From: Cricetomys ansorgei
Taxonomy: Eukaryota; Chordata; Mammalia; Rodentia; Nesomyidae
Reading direction: 5' to 3'
DNA: 64,000 nucleotides
Assembly (NCBI GenBank): GCA_026225945.1
Contig: JAMJFZ010001815.1
Span: forward strand, 19,821,501 to 19,885,500
Made by a program: the position numbers and the translations under genes. How positions within the stretch are numbered: position 1 is the stretch's first letter; every line of letters begins with the position of its first letter. The notes beneath the pieces are model-generated. The model made no database searches. It was not told the origin of the DNA and saw only the letters and a list, made by a program, of their open reading frames with translations. Below are positions 35,046-46,970 of the stretch, piece by piece.

Positions 35046-35249
35046 TGCTATGTGGAGGCACTTCTGGTGGGGCTTGAACATTTTATCAAGGCTTATAGAA
35101 AAATATACCTGTCAGACATGCATGTCATATTGAATTTTCTTAAACTGATCATACACAGATTAACAAACCCAGATTTAAAATAGAGAACATTAACAAGCAG
35201 CCCTAAAAGCTCAAGTCATTCCCACTGTCAAAACTAACCACTATCTTAA
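35046..35249. other. Unrecognised sequence
   Basis: Nothing recognised. Confidence 0.35.
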
Positions 35250-35420
35250 AAACTTTATTTATTCATTTATTTATTTATTCATGTCTGTGTGTGTACATAT
35301 ACTGTAGTGTGTGTGGGTGTGTGGCACTCAGAGGACAACATGCAAGAGTCAGTTTTTCCCTTCCACCATGACAGACCTAGGAATCATACTGAAGTCATCA
35401 GGCTTAGCAATAAATATCTT
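35250..35420 (-). mobile_element. Rodent SINE-like repeat fragment (same type as 54185)
   Basis: A TTTA-rich tail side, a TG-rich patch, then 'gcactcagaggacaacatgc', 'aagagtcagtttttcccttc' and 'gaagtcatcaggcttagcaa' match the complement of the 33226/44338 repeat type. Confidence 0.5.
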
Positions 35421-36612
35421 TACATAACATGATGTCCAATAATGAAGACATTTTCCTGATTGTGTTTCTGATAAATGTTCTCAGGATATGATCTTGGTCA
35501 CTTCTCTCACTTGTTAAGCTTGTGAGGCTAACCCATACCATGGCCTTTATTTACTGATCACTTAATTTCCACTGTGGTACATTTGAGATCTTCTTCTTTT
35601 ATATTAAGTTAAAAAAAAGTGCTGACTATTTTCTCTCCCTGACAACAGAAACATTTGGTGTTCCAATAGAGAGTCCAAAAGTATTATCATGTGTGTTTGG
35701 AAGTATTTAAAAGCAAGAGCAGCCTATGCCAGGCTAGAACTCAATGGTATTGTGAATTTATAATAGTTCTGATGAGAGATGTCACAGTTGATTTTAAAAG
35801 TTCAAGAAGTTTCTAATTGCTTGTTTTCCATAACAAAAATATCAGTAATTGCTTGTTTTACATAACTTAATATGTATTTATTTTGTTAATGGGAATCATT
35901 TATTCATTAAGATTTTGGGTCTTCATATTCACAATGAGTCATACGTGATAGAATGGAAAACTCCAGAAGCAAAATTTATCATAAATATTTACACGTTTAA
36001 GTCAATCTCACATCCATATTTTTAAACAGATTTTTTTTATAAATAATAATAGTAATAAGGATATGTTTGAATAAATTTACTTGTTGTCTAAATTTTATAT
36101 TTTAAGTTATTTTTATTCATTTAGTTTTTTTTATTTTATTAAAACAAGTGTCTTCCGATAGCCCTTCCATTAACCAGATATAAACCTGGGGGGAAAGTAC
36201 AGTTTTATATTTATCAATAATGCAGTGTTTCTTTCTTCTGTTGTCCTGTGCTCTAGGCTTTTCATGGTATTCCTCTAGCCCTCTACACTCCACCCATATT
36301 TTGAATTAAAATAACGGAAACAAAACTTGCATTGCATTTGTCATTCAGGTACAGCCCTTTCCCTACAAAAAAGACTAACTGAGGCACAAGAAATGCAGGC
36401 ATGCAGTACTTGTAACTGTAGTATGAGGTCAGCAATTGTTGCTCTCGTCTCCTTTCTGGCGCATGCCCGGACTGCCGCTCTGAACCTTTTCTCTTTGTCC
36501 TTATCCACAGCTGTGTCTGAGTACTGGTTTCCAGAAAGGCAAGGCCAGGCTTGCTGGTACTCTGCTCTAGTCTGCCACTGATTTTGAGGGGGCAGAGAGC
36601 CCATCCTCTGGT
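35421..36612. other. Unrecognised AT-rich sequence, about 1.2 kb
   Basis: No recognised repeat. The 113- and 87-codon minus-strand frames near 36283-36624 overlap each other and a plus-strand frame, and look like chance. Confidence 0.45.
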
Positions 36613-36758
36613 TTTTCGAGACATGGTTTCTCTGTTGTAACTCTGACTGTCCTGGAACTCACTCTGTAGACCAGGCTGGCCTGGAACTCACAGAGATCTG
36701 CCTGGCTCTGCCTTCCGAATGCTGTGATTAAAGACTTGAGCCTCCACCACCCTGATAC
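36613..36758 (-). mobile_element. B1 SINE
   Basis: 'tttcgagacatggtttctct', 'gttgtaactctgactgtcct', 'agaccaggctggcctggaac', 'tcacagagatctgcctggct', 'gctgtgattaaagacttgag'. Full-length, in complement. Confidence 0.92.
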
Positions 36759-37249
36759 AGCCTCTTCTTTTTCTCTAGCATAATGTGGAACATCTTAGCT
36801 CTACCTGGCTTTCTCTGCTCCATAAAGGAAAGGCAGTTGATGGTTATCAGTCTAGGAGTTGGCGCAGGAAGTACATCATGGTAGCTGTCTCACACTAAAG
36901 CAAGGGTCTTCCACATTTATGGCTCTTTTTGAGTTTTGAAGTTTGGGGTCTCTCTCTGTCTAAAGATTCTGAATTAATTGGCATGGGACGCAGCCTTTCT
37001 GGTGGGCTTCTTAAACACATGTGGCAAGTTGGAGAAACATCAGAATAAAGTTGTAACTTTTACTTTCCTCTTTCCTATGAAGGAAACATGGCATTCAAAA
37101 CACGAGACCCATTCCTGCTTTGTAAAAGCCTTTCTTCTAGTGTCTTACCCCTGATAACTAAAATTTCTGTCTGACTCTAAGAACACATTTGTCTCACTTG
37201 AGTTTTATTCCCTGTGTCTGTCTAGTTGGGAAGAGAGCAGAGGATAGTG
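36759..37249. other. Unrecognised sequence
   Basis: May be the 5' side of the LTR-like block that follows. Confidence 0.35.
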
Positions 37250-37650
37250 GTCAAGAACAACAGAGAATGGTCAAGGAGCAGTTCTTAGAATGTTCTTGCT
37301 GGAGGCCAGAAATGCCAAAAAAAAGTTCTAGTTCTTCTTCGTTGTCTCTTAAATGAATACCTGCCTGTAGGCTACGCGTGCTGTGCCTACAAGTCTGAAA
37401 GTGAGAGGAAACACCTGGATGCATGTGTGGTCCAATTGGGCTCACCAACTTATCCACTCTCCCATGCTTAGGACTCCTTTAAACCACCAGCAGACTAAGA
37501 ACCTAATAATGCCCTATTTCCCAGGACTCTTCCTGCTGTATAGGAACTCTACACTCTCTCCTTTCTCAGCTCCCACCTATGAATGTATAATAAACTTCTT
37601 TCTAAAACTCGTCCTCTGTGGTCTGTGAATTTTATTCTTTGAATGTGTGA
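37250..37650 (+). mobile_element. Possible ERV LTR 3' part
   Basis: Ends with 'gaatgtataataaacttctt' and then 'cgtcctctgtggtctgtgaa', the usual poly(A)-signal plus R/U5 style of gammaretroviral or ERVK-like rodent LTRs. Family not identified and no internal retroviral sequence. Confidence 0.4.
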
Positions 37651-37811
37651 TGCAGAAACCTAAAAAGCCACTGGTTCAAAACAGTGTTGGTAGTTGTGAA
37701 GTTTTAGGGTCATTAAATCCCTCAGAAAGGCATGATTGTTTTCAAAGACACCTCAGGATCTCGGTTCTTGCTTTTTATGATGAACCTTCTACATACAGTG
37801 GCACATGTTAG
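37651..37811. other. Unrecognised sequence
   Basis: Short unassigned gap. Confidence 0.3.
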
Positions 37812-37861
37812 AGAGGAGAGGGATGGGGAGAAGGAGAGGGATGGGGAGAAGGAGAGGGATG
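37812..37861. repeat. 18-bp tandem repeat, about 2.7 copies
   Basis: Unit 'ggagagggatggggagaa' repeated head to tail, identical between copies. Confidence 0.92.
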
Positions 37862-38289
37862 CAGTCTAGGTCAAACAGTGAGGGAGTGTCTGTGATCGAT
37901 GTTTCCCAGTGTGTTAATTTTCTGGCTGCTTGTCTTTCTAGTGTACGTATTCACCTTACATAGAGTTCCTAACATTAATTCATTGGCCCATTGACTATCT
38001 AGGAATATCTATTTTTTTTAGTTTTCTAAAGAAATAGAAGGTTGATATTTTGAATCTATTAGTATCACATTATCATCAAGAAGTAAAGAGGTTCACAGTG
38101 GATAAACATCTATTTACAGTCATTTAGGTAGCCAATGATTAGCAAATTAAATATGTGATGGGAGTACTCCATGATATCTTTGATACTTCCCAAACATATT
38201 CTAGAGTCTGAGTTCCTTAAGCAGAGTAGTAGTTAATAGTAATACAAAAGGAAAATGACCTCTAAAGATTAATTCTTTAATCCATGCAA
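37862..38289. other. Unrecognised sequence
   Basis: Nothing recognised. Confidence 0.4.
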
Positions 38290-38640
38290 CAAAAACCGAG
38301 TGTTAATCATATCATGAACATAGTCTGCCCTAAAATACGGTTGAATGGTATACACAGACATTTGGCTATAACACACATGGTGTGAGAGAAGGAGATAACA
38401 GATAATGTAGTAGAAGCACAAATCCACTGGCAGAAACTGGGTAGGGAGAAGGGCAGTGGAGAAACCCTAGTGAGGAAACAGTATTTTAAACTGTGCCTTG
38501 AAGCACGGACAGAACTTTAGCACATGAAGAGGTGTAGGGATGTTGGTGACGCAGGATGACAGATAAACGTGCACAGCACAGTGTAAAGACTGGAGAGAGA
38601 ATCCATTCATCACAGTGTCAGCATGAGTGGTTTGAGCTAA
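38290..38640 (-). mobile_element. Possible L2 relic
   Basis: 'gtgaggaaacagtattttaa', 'actgtgccttgaagcacgga' and 'cacagtgtaaagactggaga' recall the complement of L2 ('gagctgtgccttgaagga', 'gtgcaaaggcc'). Diverged. Confidence 0.4.
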
Positions 38641-38701
38641 AGTGCACACAGTAGACACCCAAAATGAGGAAGTGACCGGTAGGAAAGATTCTTCAAGGAA
38701 T

Positions 38702-38719
38702 TCACTAGGTGGCGCTCTT
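38702..38719 (+). promoter_or_regulatory. CTCF-binding-site-like motif
   Basis: 'tcactaggtggcgctctt' differs from the recalled CTCF core CCACYAGRKGGCGCT at very few positions. It lies in non-repeat sequence. Forward orientation is on the plus strand. Occupancy cannot be judged from sequence alone. Confidence 0.55.
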
Positions 38720-38975
38720 TCTTCTTTGGCAGTGACTTCACACCAGAGTTTTTAGAATTATTGCTGAACTTTTGAGTTTCCTAAAGTATGATGTCAGTAG
38801 TTACAATGTGAGAAAGTATGGCGTCTCATCCAGATGGTTCAGAAATGGTAGGAATATAGGAATTCTCTTTGTCTTAATACATGTTTGCTTCTATTCACAA
38901 TTTTCTTCCATTTTATTTATAATTTTTTTTTCTGCTTCTAGGGAACACTCATTACTTTTCTTTACTGTTTTTTTC
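38720..38975. other. Unrecognised sequence
   Basis: Nothing recognised between the CTCF-like motif and the next B1. Confidence 0.35.
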
Positions 38976-39128
38976 TTTTTCTTTTTTCAAGACAGGGTTC
39001 CTCTGCATATTCCTGGCTGCCCTGGAACTTGCTCTGTAGACCAGGCTGGCTTCGAACTCACAGAGATCCTCCTGCCTCTCCTCCCAAGTGCTGGGATTAA
39101 CAGGCTTGTGCCTCCACCACCTTGCTTC
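38976..39128 (-). mobile_element. B1 SINE
   Basis: T/C-rich tail side, 'caagacagggttcctctgca', 'agaccaggctggcttcgaac', 'tcacagagatcctcctgcct', 'cccaagtgctgggattaaca'. Older than neighbouring B1 copies and lacks the 'ttgtaactctgg' variant. Confidence 0.9.
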
Positions 39129-40085
39129 TCACAGTGTTTTATAACTTGAATTTGAGAATCTTTTACTAATTCTTCCTGAATCAAAACTTGGTTTTACTTT
39201 CCATTTTGGAAACATAAATAATAAAGTCCAAGTTTTGATAATCTCCAAGTCACACAAAGGAAACTGTATTGGACAATGATTTATATAATAAATAGGTTAG
39301 ATAAAAATTACCATTAATCTAGTCTTTAGAAATAATTGAAATATACAATTGAAAAATAAAATACAGTACATATTGAAAACATCGGGACTTCAAAATCTAC
39401 AGCTTCCCAGTCAGTTCATCAGGAATTATTTTTATCACTGACTTTGACAACTTTAGAAAGAGATTGGCAGGTATTTGAGTAACATGTTCAGTGAACTGAC
39501 AATTTAAATTCAAAATTCTCTGTGATAATTACGCTTCCAATTACCTTAATAATGCTTCAGGTCACATTTTGTTATTGCTGTTTCTCAATGAAATGAGAAA
39601 CATTGTCCCAATGAACCCCTTTTCAGGTTGTTCATTAAAAGAAAAAAAAAACCAACAATAAATAACTTGTATTTCTTTAGAGAAAAACATCAAAAATATT
39701 TTAATAGAAATTCATGTTGGCAAGGTGATTTTTTTGTTTTCAGAATTCTAATAGGAAAATGAGAGCAATGTTTTCTAAGATTCCAAAATATTAGCCAATT
39801 TTCTCAAGGAAGATTAAAGGGGGAAAAAATCCCCAGGGGAATGATAAAGATTTTAAAAATAAAATAAGCAGGTAAATAAACTGCACTGGAGTCTTTGGCA
39901 GTGTTTCTATGTATTTCATGAGTGACTGTGGTCTCTTCATTACATGTAACATAATGCAATAAGAAGCCTGGAAGAAAGAGCAAATGAATTACTCTAAAAA
40001 ATCACCCCATGTGTATCCCAGCCAATCTTTGCAGATGATTTCTGACTTGACTGGACATGCTTAAGATGAATTTTTTTGTTTGCGT
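39129..40085. other. Unrecognised AT-rich sequence
   Basis: No repeat or exon recognised in about 950 bp. Confidence 0.45.
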
Positions 40086-40235
40086 GTTTGTTTTTTGAGA
40101 CAGACTTTCTCTGTTGTAACTCTGGCTGTACTAGAACTCACTCTGCAGACCAGGCTGGCCTTGAACTCACAGAGATCCCCCTGCCTCTGCCTCCAGAGTG
40201 CTTGGATTAGAGGCATGTGCCACCACTGCCTGGCA
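40086..40235 (-). mobile_element. B1 SINE
   Basis: 'ttttttgagacagactttct', 'ctgttgtaactctggctgta', 'agaccaggctggccttgaac', 'tcacagagatccccctgcct', 'gtgccaccactgcctggc'. Full length. Confidence 0.92.
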
Positions 40236-40599
40236 AGATGAAGTTTAAGAAGTTGGTGTTCTCACTTTTGGAACAGCACAGCAGACTCCCTCATGTCTGC
40301 CCTTTCCCGATCCTACATCTGCATCTCCCTCCTGATCCCTGGCCTACCTTACTCCATGGGGCCCAGAACACCGGCCTTGACTGTCCTTATTACTCTGTCC
40401 CTGTCATTAAAGCTGCTCTTTAATGCTCAAGCTGGGTGGCACTCTCTTTTAAAAGATCCTGGAAGTTTCCTCTCTGTTCTGCACTCATCCCACTGAATTA
40501 GAGGTTTGCTACAAGTGAATATTGATTCTCAACAACTTTCTGCTTGCCTTTTTCTTCCCAGGGTAACTATTAACATTTTTTCTTAAGCTCCTAAAACTG
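40236..40599. other. Unrecognised sequence
   Basis: No recognised element. Overlapping short frames only. Confidence 0.4.
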
Positions 40600-40925
40600 A
40601 AGGGGCCATTCCAATACTAGTCAATTAAATATGACAGAAGGTGGGGTTGTGGACATGTCTGCGTGGGATCGGCATGATTATTAATTGAGGTGGGAAGGCC
40701 CATCCTGAGAGTGGGAGACACTTTGATGGGGGGCAGAGGGTGGTTCTGAATTATATTGAAGAGAGAGAAAGCTAGCTAAGTCTGAGCAGTGAGCACATAG
40801 ACATCATGGATGCTGCATTTCTCTCTGCTCTTGTCTGTGATGTAATGTGATGAACTGCTTAAGAGTCTGTCCTGACTTCCCTAAAATGATGGACCTTAAC
40901 CAGAAAACATTAACATTTTGTTGGA
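40600..40925 (+). mobile_element. ERVL-type LTR, diverged
   Basis: 'ggtgggaaggcccatcctga', 'agagaaagctagctaagtct', 'tgaactgcttaagagtctgt' and 'cctgacttccctaaaatgat' correspond to the sense strand of the LTR type at 33304. Both ends are blurred. Confidence 0.55.
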
Positions 40926-41821
40926 TTTAAATGGCTCTCTCATATGTGATATCTCTTCAGTCTACCAGTCTTCCTCTTCTCAGCTTAGACCTCTAAGATA
41001 ATAAACTTTCTTAGCTCTTATTGTGTACTGACTCTGTCTAAACTCTTGTTTCCATACATGTCAACTCCCTTGCTCTAGTTCTGACAAGATGCTATCATTT
41101 TTCAGATAAAAGCTTATGATAATTTCCTTGTGTATGTCTGTCTGGCATTCTAGAAATTTTCCTATTTAATCTACTCCCTGAATTAAGTTCATATTATTTA
41201 TATTTACATAATCTATGACTAGATCTCCAGATCTTTGTATGGTGATCGGCACATGCACACACATAAAGGTTAGCTAGTTGCATTAATTTTATTAATCAAC
41301 CAGTAGCCTGAAAAATAGTTTCATGCATCTTTTACTGTGTTTTGAAGTTTTTGATAACAGAGGACAAAATTTCTATGTGAAGTTCTACCAGAATAGCATT
41401 GAATGAGTGAATTGGAAAGAAGGGTATTCTTGCTCTTCCCTCTCTTGAGAGCTAAAGTGTGTGAGTTCGATGCTGTTGAGGTTATCAGGTAGAAATGCAG
41501 TCTCAAGATACTAGAAGATGTCTGTGGTCATGATATAATCTTCTCTAGAGTGACATAGACTGGAACATAAACTACAGGCGTATGCATACTGATAGGTAGT
41601 TTTCATTCTGCCTCTGAGAAGAGAGATGGAGCAAATGGAGAGCGGAGGGAAAGGTTGTGCTGAGTGGGTTAAGAGGATGAGATTTTGGTGTCACATTGGA
41701 AAAGAGATGTGAGGGGAGGAGCTTTCAGACAGATGCAGGATACAGGGCGAGCAATTCACAAGAAGAAGGTTTGGAAGAGAGGATTCTATGGAGTTGCTGA
41801 TTGCAGACTCATGTCAACATC
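40926..41821. other. Unrecognised sequence
   Basis: Nothing recognised. Confidence 0.4.
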
Positions 41822-41980
41822 TATTTATCTATTTATTTTTGAGATAGGATCTCACCACGCAGCTCTTAGCTGGCCTGGATTTATTTATGTAGGCCAAACT
41901 GGACTCAAAGTCACAGAGATGGGCTTGCCTCTGTTTCCCAAATGCTGGGGTTAAAGACATGTGCCACCATTACCAGCCTA
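41822..41980 (-). mobile_element. B1-type SINE, old and diverged
   Basis: TTTA-rich tail side, 'tttgagataggatctcacca', 'gtcacagagatgggcttgcc', 'cccaaatgctggggttaaag', 'catgtgccaccattaccagc'. Confidence 0.82.
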
Positions 41981-42192
41981 CCACCTTAGTTTTAGAGACA
42001 AGAGCTAAACCTGGAGTGCTTTGATTCAGCTAAGCTGAGTGGTGCAGGGATCCTTCTGTTCCTGCCTCCTCAACACTTTGAGCACAGGTGTGTACCACCA
42101 TGCCCAGCTTTTACATAGGTACTGGACCTCTGAACTCAGGCCCTCTTACATTAATAGTGAACACTTTCCTGACTAAGGCATCTCTTGGGTGC
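41981..42192 (-). mobile_element. Rodent SINE-like composite repeat, family uncertain
   Basis: 'ttttagagacaagagctaaa', 'gcagggatccttctgttcct', 'acaggtgtgtaccaccatgc', 'actggacctctgaactcagg'. Same general type as 25440-25806. Abuts the B1. Confidence 0.55.
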
Positions 42193-42334
42193 CCATGCTA
42201 TGCTTTTTAATATAACATTTAGTTGTTTTCATTGTTGGATTTCTTTCAAAGCAAATCAGGCTGAGAAGGGAACAAACTTATTTATTATTAAGTACTTATT
42301 TAGCTAAGAAAAAAAGGTATGTGATATTTCCTCC
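42193..42334. other. Unrecognised sequence
   Basis: Short gap. Confidence 0.3.
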
Positions 42335-42500
42335 TATCTGTCTCATTTGATCTTTACTGGGATCTTTGTATTATAATATTAATTCTACACACAAAAATTC
42401 AGACTCTGAGGAGTGAATGGGCCCAACAAATTTATAGCTAGAACATGAGAAGGCTGGGATATCAGACAGGTGTAATCCTTTATGCCATGTGGTCTCCATT
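42335..42500 (-). mobile_element. Probable MIR SINE
   Basis: 'catttgatctttactgggat', 'tgtattataatattaattct', 'aacaaatttatagctagaac' and 'tcctttatgccatgtggt' follow the complement of MIR, diverged. Confidence 0.5.
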
Positions 42501-43130
42501 GCCCTTATAAGATAACAATGTAGAGGAAAGAATGTGAATTATTTTACAAGTAAGCTTTGAGAGTGAAAAACAGAAAACCAAAAACTTCTAATAAAATATA
42601 CTTGTTTTGTTTTAAACCGCTTTGTAGATCAGAAATTATTTTGGAAGAGGGGGCAAGAAGATTGTCAGAGCAGGGGAACAGGGAGTTCGCTGTGAGTTTG
42701 AGCCTCTTAGTAATTCGGAAGCTATACCCACGAATTATCACCAACATGACTGCTTAAACATGAGCTGAATGAGGTCAACACCAATAGACATGCTAATGTG
42801 GATGGGGATAGGGTAGAACCCAGGAGGCCTCAACCCTTCACAAAGAACTAACCGTAGGCAACTGAAGAATGCTGATAGAAGAAAAAAGAGTGTTCCTTAG
42901 AGAAGAACATACCAATTGCTTATCCAACAACAAATGATCAACTGTGAAAACATACATACCAAGCAGATTACACTTATTTATTTAGGAATATCAATAATTA
43001 ATGAATTTGAAAATGAGCAAGAAGGGGTATATGGGAAGGTTTGGGGGAAGAAAAAGGAAGAGGGAAATGATATAATTATATTATATTTTTTAAAAAGGCA
43101 TAATTATGTTTTTTTTTTAAGACTTATAGT
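42501..43130. other. Unrecognised sequence
   Basis: No repeat or exon recognised. Confidence 0.4.
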
Positions 43131-43352
43131 GTCTGGAGAGATGACTCAGAAGTTAAGAGCACTTTGCTCTTGACGATGTCCCAATTCCAGTTCCCAGAAT
43201 CTACATGGTAGCTTAGAACTCCCTGGAAATTCTGCTCCAGGATATTCAGAACCCTCTTCTGCCCTCCAGAAGCACAAGGAATGCATCCAGTGCACTTATA
43301 TACATGCAGACGAAATACTCATACATCTAAAATAAGAATAAATAATTTTTAA
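43131..43352 (+). mobile_element. B3-type SINE
   Basis: 'gtctggagagatgactcaga', 'agttaagagcactttgctct', 'ccaattccagttcccagaat', 'aaccctcttctgccctccag' and A-rich tail. Full length. Confidence 0.85.
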
Positions 43353-43477
43353 AAGCCTTATAGGATTGTAAGACACAAATCTTTTCTTCCATATACTTTA
43401 AATAATAAGCTTTGTTTGTCTAACACTGAAGTCTACTTCTATTTAAGCATGGTTCTTTCTATAGATTCCAAATTAGC
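43353..43477. other. Unrecognised sequence
   Basis: Short gap. Confidence 0.3.
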
Positions 43478-43800
43478 TGACCTTGTCTCATTCATTTATT
43501 CTTCCATTCATGCTTTCAATAAAAACTTATGAACACCAGTTGGCCAACAGCCCAGAGACTGAAAGGCAGATAAAATAGAACCCTTGTTCTCAAGCAGTTC
43601 ACTCACAGTGGACTGAAAGACATAGTGAGATAAAATAAGAATTTTTTAAAAAGGTAATCAATTGATAGAAAATGGACGTGGTGTTCAAAGAACAAGAAGA
43701 TGAGCCTCACAATTTGGTCTGGAAGCAAGAGCGTGAAACATTTCTCAGAAATGGATCTGGGTGGAGACTGACAGGCTGGGTAGGGTTCTCACTCAGTAGA
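43478..43800 (-). mobile_element. Probable L2 relic
   Basis: 'tcatttattcttccattcat' then 'aaaacttatgaacaccagtt', 'gaacccttgttctcaagcag' follow the complement of the L2 3' end ('ttcattcaacaaatattta', 'ttgagcacc'). Confidence 0.5.
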
Positions 43801-44337
43801 TCAAACATAACTGGAGGGTTGACCTCAAACAGTTATATCTCCCGACAAGCTATTTTATTTCCATATTTACAAAATAAGGCATGAAGGGAAATATGAAGGG
43901 TCTTTGTGATATGTCCAAGAGTTGAGATGTTGTGCCATGAATATACTGCAAAGGAATCAGCTAGACAAGAGTTATTATTATACCTAAATTCAGGTTATTG
44001 ATGAACCTAGCTATTCGGCAAAATATGGTTTAGAAGATCAAAAGATGGTAAGTCTTTTCTCATTATCTTAAGGCTAATTTATCCTTCGGAAACCATGGTC
44101 AATTTCATTCATATATTCATTTGAATGAAACTGTGTCAAAAACAAAAACAAAAAACAAATGTGACAGGGAGACAGCAGATTCATGTTGCTCAGTTATTAT
44201 AATCCTTGTTTACAAAAAAAATGTCTGAAGATTTTGTGAATTTAGATTCTTGATACACATTCCAAGCGCACAATGGTAATGATAGTGTAACATGATTAAA
44301 AAGTATTCCACAATAACATCACTGAACATCGACATCA
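43801..44337. other. Unrecognised sequence
   Basis: Nothing recognised. Confidence 0.4.
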
Positions 44338-44570
44338 GGGCTAGGGAAATAAATAACTCAATGGTTAAAGGTACCTATCACCAAACCTGATGCCCTGGGC
44401 TAAGTTAATTCCCAAGAGTTACATAGTAAAAGAACCAGTGCCAACTAATTGTCCTATGACTTGTACATGTATCATGGTGTATGTATGTGAATGCTGTTGT
44501 AGGTCTGTGCATGCACATGCACACACTACATAAAATGTAAAAACAAATTTTAAAAATAAATCTTACCTGC
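44338..44570 (+). mobile_element. Rodent SINE-like repeat (URR1-type?)
   Basis: 'gggctagggaaataaataac', 'atggttaaaggtacctatca', 'ccaaacctgatgccctgggc', 'aattgtcctatgacttgtac', 'catgcacatgcacacacta' and an A-rich tail match the repeat type at 33226 and, reversed, at 54185. Confidence 0.6.
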
Positions 44571-44754
44571 TCAATACGGAGAAGATTCTTTTCTTAAGTA
44601 GACATGTTTCTGAAAACCAGAAAAGGAGAATTCCTAAGAAAATGTTGAGGACCTACTGGATGAGATAATAAGCAATCTATAGTGACAGAGAAGAGCTACT
44701 AAGCATGCGTGACGTCTGAACATTTGGACCTTGTGACCCTTAAAATTGAAAACA
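44571..44754. other. Unrecognised sequence
   Basis: Short gap. Confidence 0.3.
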
Positions 44755-44962
44755 AATTTAGTATTTATTTTAATTTTAATTATGCATGTATGGGGGTGTG
44801 TGTAAGTGCAGGTGCATATAGGGACCAGAAGAGGCTGCTGAATCCCTAGACCTGCAGTTCTAGGCAGCAGTGAACTGCTTGACATGGGTGCTGGGAACCA
44901 AACTTGGGTCCTCTGGAAGAACAGTACGTGCTCATAACCGCTAAGCCATAACTCCACCCTGG
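44755..44962 (-). mobile_element. B3-type SINE
   Basis: 'agtatttattttaatttta', 'gacatgggtgctgggaacca', 'aacttgggtcctctggaaga', 'gctcataaccgctaagccat', 'aactccaccc'. Diverged at the pol III box side. Confidence 0.8.
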
Positions 44963-45649
44963 CCTGCTTTTCCTTGCATACACTTCTGATCCTGAAGGAC
45001 AGCACAAGCTTCCCAACACCACAAGATTAAGCAGCCTGTCAGTGTGTTAACACCGGAAACCCAGCAGTAGTTGGTGAAAGTTATGTTTCTCTTCTATTTG
45101 TCATACATAAAATGATGAATAGAAATACCCCTCAGAATTTAAATCGTACAATGGAATTGAGCTACAGAATGTGGAATGACAAATTGTTTGATGTTGATCA
45201 GTGTTTCCAGAATCAGACAAGCTGGCAGAAGGGAGGATCAATTTCAAGTTCCAGGGCTAAGACTGACTCACTGCAAATGGTGTCAAGCATCTTCCTGATG
45301 GATAATAGTTCCTAGATTATTAAAAAGTGATACTCCTGAAAATAGCCCCCAAAGATAAAAAATGATGATTTTTTTTTCAGATTTCATCCCAAGAATAACT
45401 GCACTCCTCTATCACCTGTTGGTCTATTGTGAACAGAGCTGTAGTCTTCATATATAGCAATTTCCAAAGAGTTCTCTCTTTGCAAGTTATGTGGGTAGAG
45501 TCAGAAGCCTGAAGAAATAACTTTTATTTGAAGTCCTTGCTAAAAAGGAAATGCAGAGAAATTTTCATGTAAAACTAAATGTGATATTTACTTAAAATTA
45601 ACATTTAAATACCTCAACTATTCTGACTACTTTGACCATTTTGAATTTT
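44963..45649. other. Unrecognised sequence
   Basis: A 67-codon plus-strand frame (45112-45315) has no known feature. Confidence 0.4.
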
Positions 45650-45770
45650 GTTTGACACAGAATCATTTGAGAAAATTTGTTAAGTAAATATTCCTGAGCT
45701 TTATTCCAAAACTAGCTAGTCAGATATTAGGGCCTGTGTCAGATTAAGGGTGTGGATTGTGAGGTAAAAA
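45650..45770. mobile_element. Possible MER5-like DNA transposon relic
   Basis: 'cagaatcatttgagaaaatt', 'tgttaagtaaatattcctga' and 'gggcctgtgtcagattaagg' vaguely follow MER5A ('cagaatcacctgg', 'cttgttaaaa'). Low confidence. Confidence 0.3.
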
Positions 45771-46633
45771 GGAGAACACTTCAGGATTAATTATGTGTGA
45801 AGTCTTTTAATTCCAGGATTCATATGTCCAGAAAGGTAAAAATAGCCACAGAAATATATTATGATGGTGAGCCTAAGACCTGTAGTTTGTAAAAATCTAG
45901 ATCAGAAGAAGGTGAATTGGCCATAAATCTGTGTCTTCAGATTGGAACAACTAAGGAAAGAGTAAATAAGAATTGAGATTGGTAACACAGACCTGCAAGT
46001 TAGAACAGGGAAATGTCAAAGATTGTTGAAGGCTTTGTTCGACAAAGCCCTGTGTAATGCATGGAGCATCTCTTGATAATATACACTTCTGGGGCTGTAG
46101 ATGCTATCAGAGTTGTCTATTATGTCAAATTGTCAAGATGCTCCACATCAATAATAGTTATATGTCTTGGCGAATTTTTCCTGAAGCATGTATTATTGTT
46201 TGTGTTTGGGATTCCGTAATCACTACATGTAAAATTTTTGTTTTAAAATTTTCTCTTTATTTGCACTGATGAGTTAAAGATCATCATTGATCATTGTCAT
46301 TTTTGTTAGTATTAATTGCCTTTAGACGTCTAGAGCGTCTCATGGGAAGCTGCAAAGCAAAAATTTTAATTTCAAACAATCGTGAAATTATGTGTTCTGG
46401 ACCTTTATCTGGTTTTAACAAATTCATGCATTTGAACGGGAGCCATGTGCAAACCTCTGTTCTTACTCTGTGTATGTTCTTTCACCAAGATTACATTTTC
46501 GTGGTATCTGTAAGATGGAGCAAACTGATTAAAAAGGAAATGACACATTTTCTAGAACACTCTGTCATGGCCTGTGAGTTGCAGAACATCATGCTCGTTT
46601 TCCACAAGGAAAACTTTCATTTCCTGTATCAGG
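45771..46633. other. Unrecognised sequence
   Basis: Contains part of a 154-codon frame that continues through the GA/G-rich tract. No domain is seen. Confidence 0.4.
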
Positions 46634-46673
46634 AGGGAGAGAGAGAGGGGGGGGAGAGAGAGAGGGGGGGGGA
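46634..46673. repeat. GA/G-rich low-complexity tract
   Basis: Two GAGA runs each followed by eight or nine G bases. Confidence 0.93.
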
Positions 46674-46970
46674 GCACACAGTATGGATTAGGCAGAGAAA
46701 AGCCTTTAAAGACTGCCCAATTGACTTCTGTGAACTTGTAAGAAATGTTATAAAATAAGAAATTAAATTCATGCATTTTTATGCCATATTTTACTAATAA
46801 ATGATTCCAACACATGCAGGATTTAGTAATAGCAATATTTTTATTTCTCCTCACAGCCTACCTAGAGAGTAAGGAGAGAAACTAGGAGGATATGAAAAGT
46901 GTAACACAACCTACACAAAAGGATAATTTGCGGAGTGTCCACTCTGACTCTGTACATCCTTCTCCTCCTT
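46674..46970. other. Unrecognised sequence
   Basis: Nothing recognised. Confidence 0.35.

Noticed and set aside
37812..37861. Short direct repeats as a CRISPR-like array
   Set aside because: Head-to-tail tandem copies without spacers, in a mammalian context.
46294..46758. 154-codon plus-strand frame
   Set aside because: Its C-terminal part is a translated GA/G-rich tract (Glu/Gly/Arg run) and no domain is recognisable.
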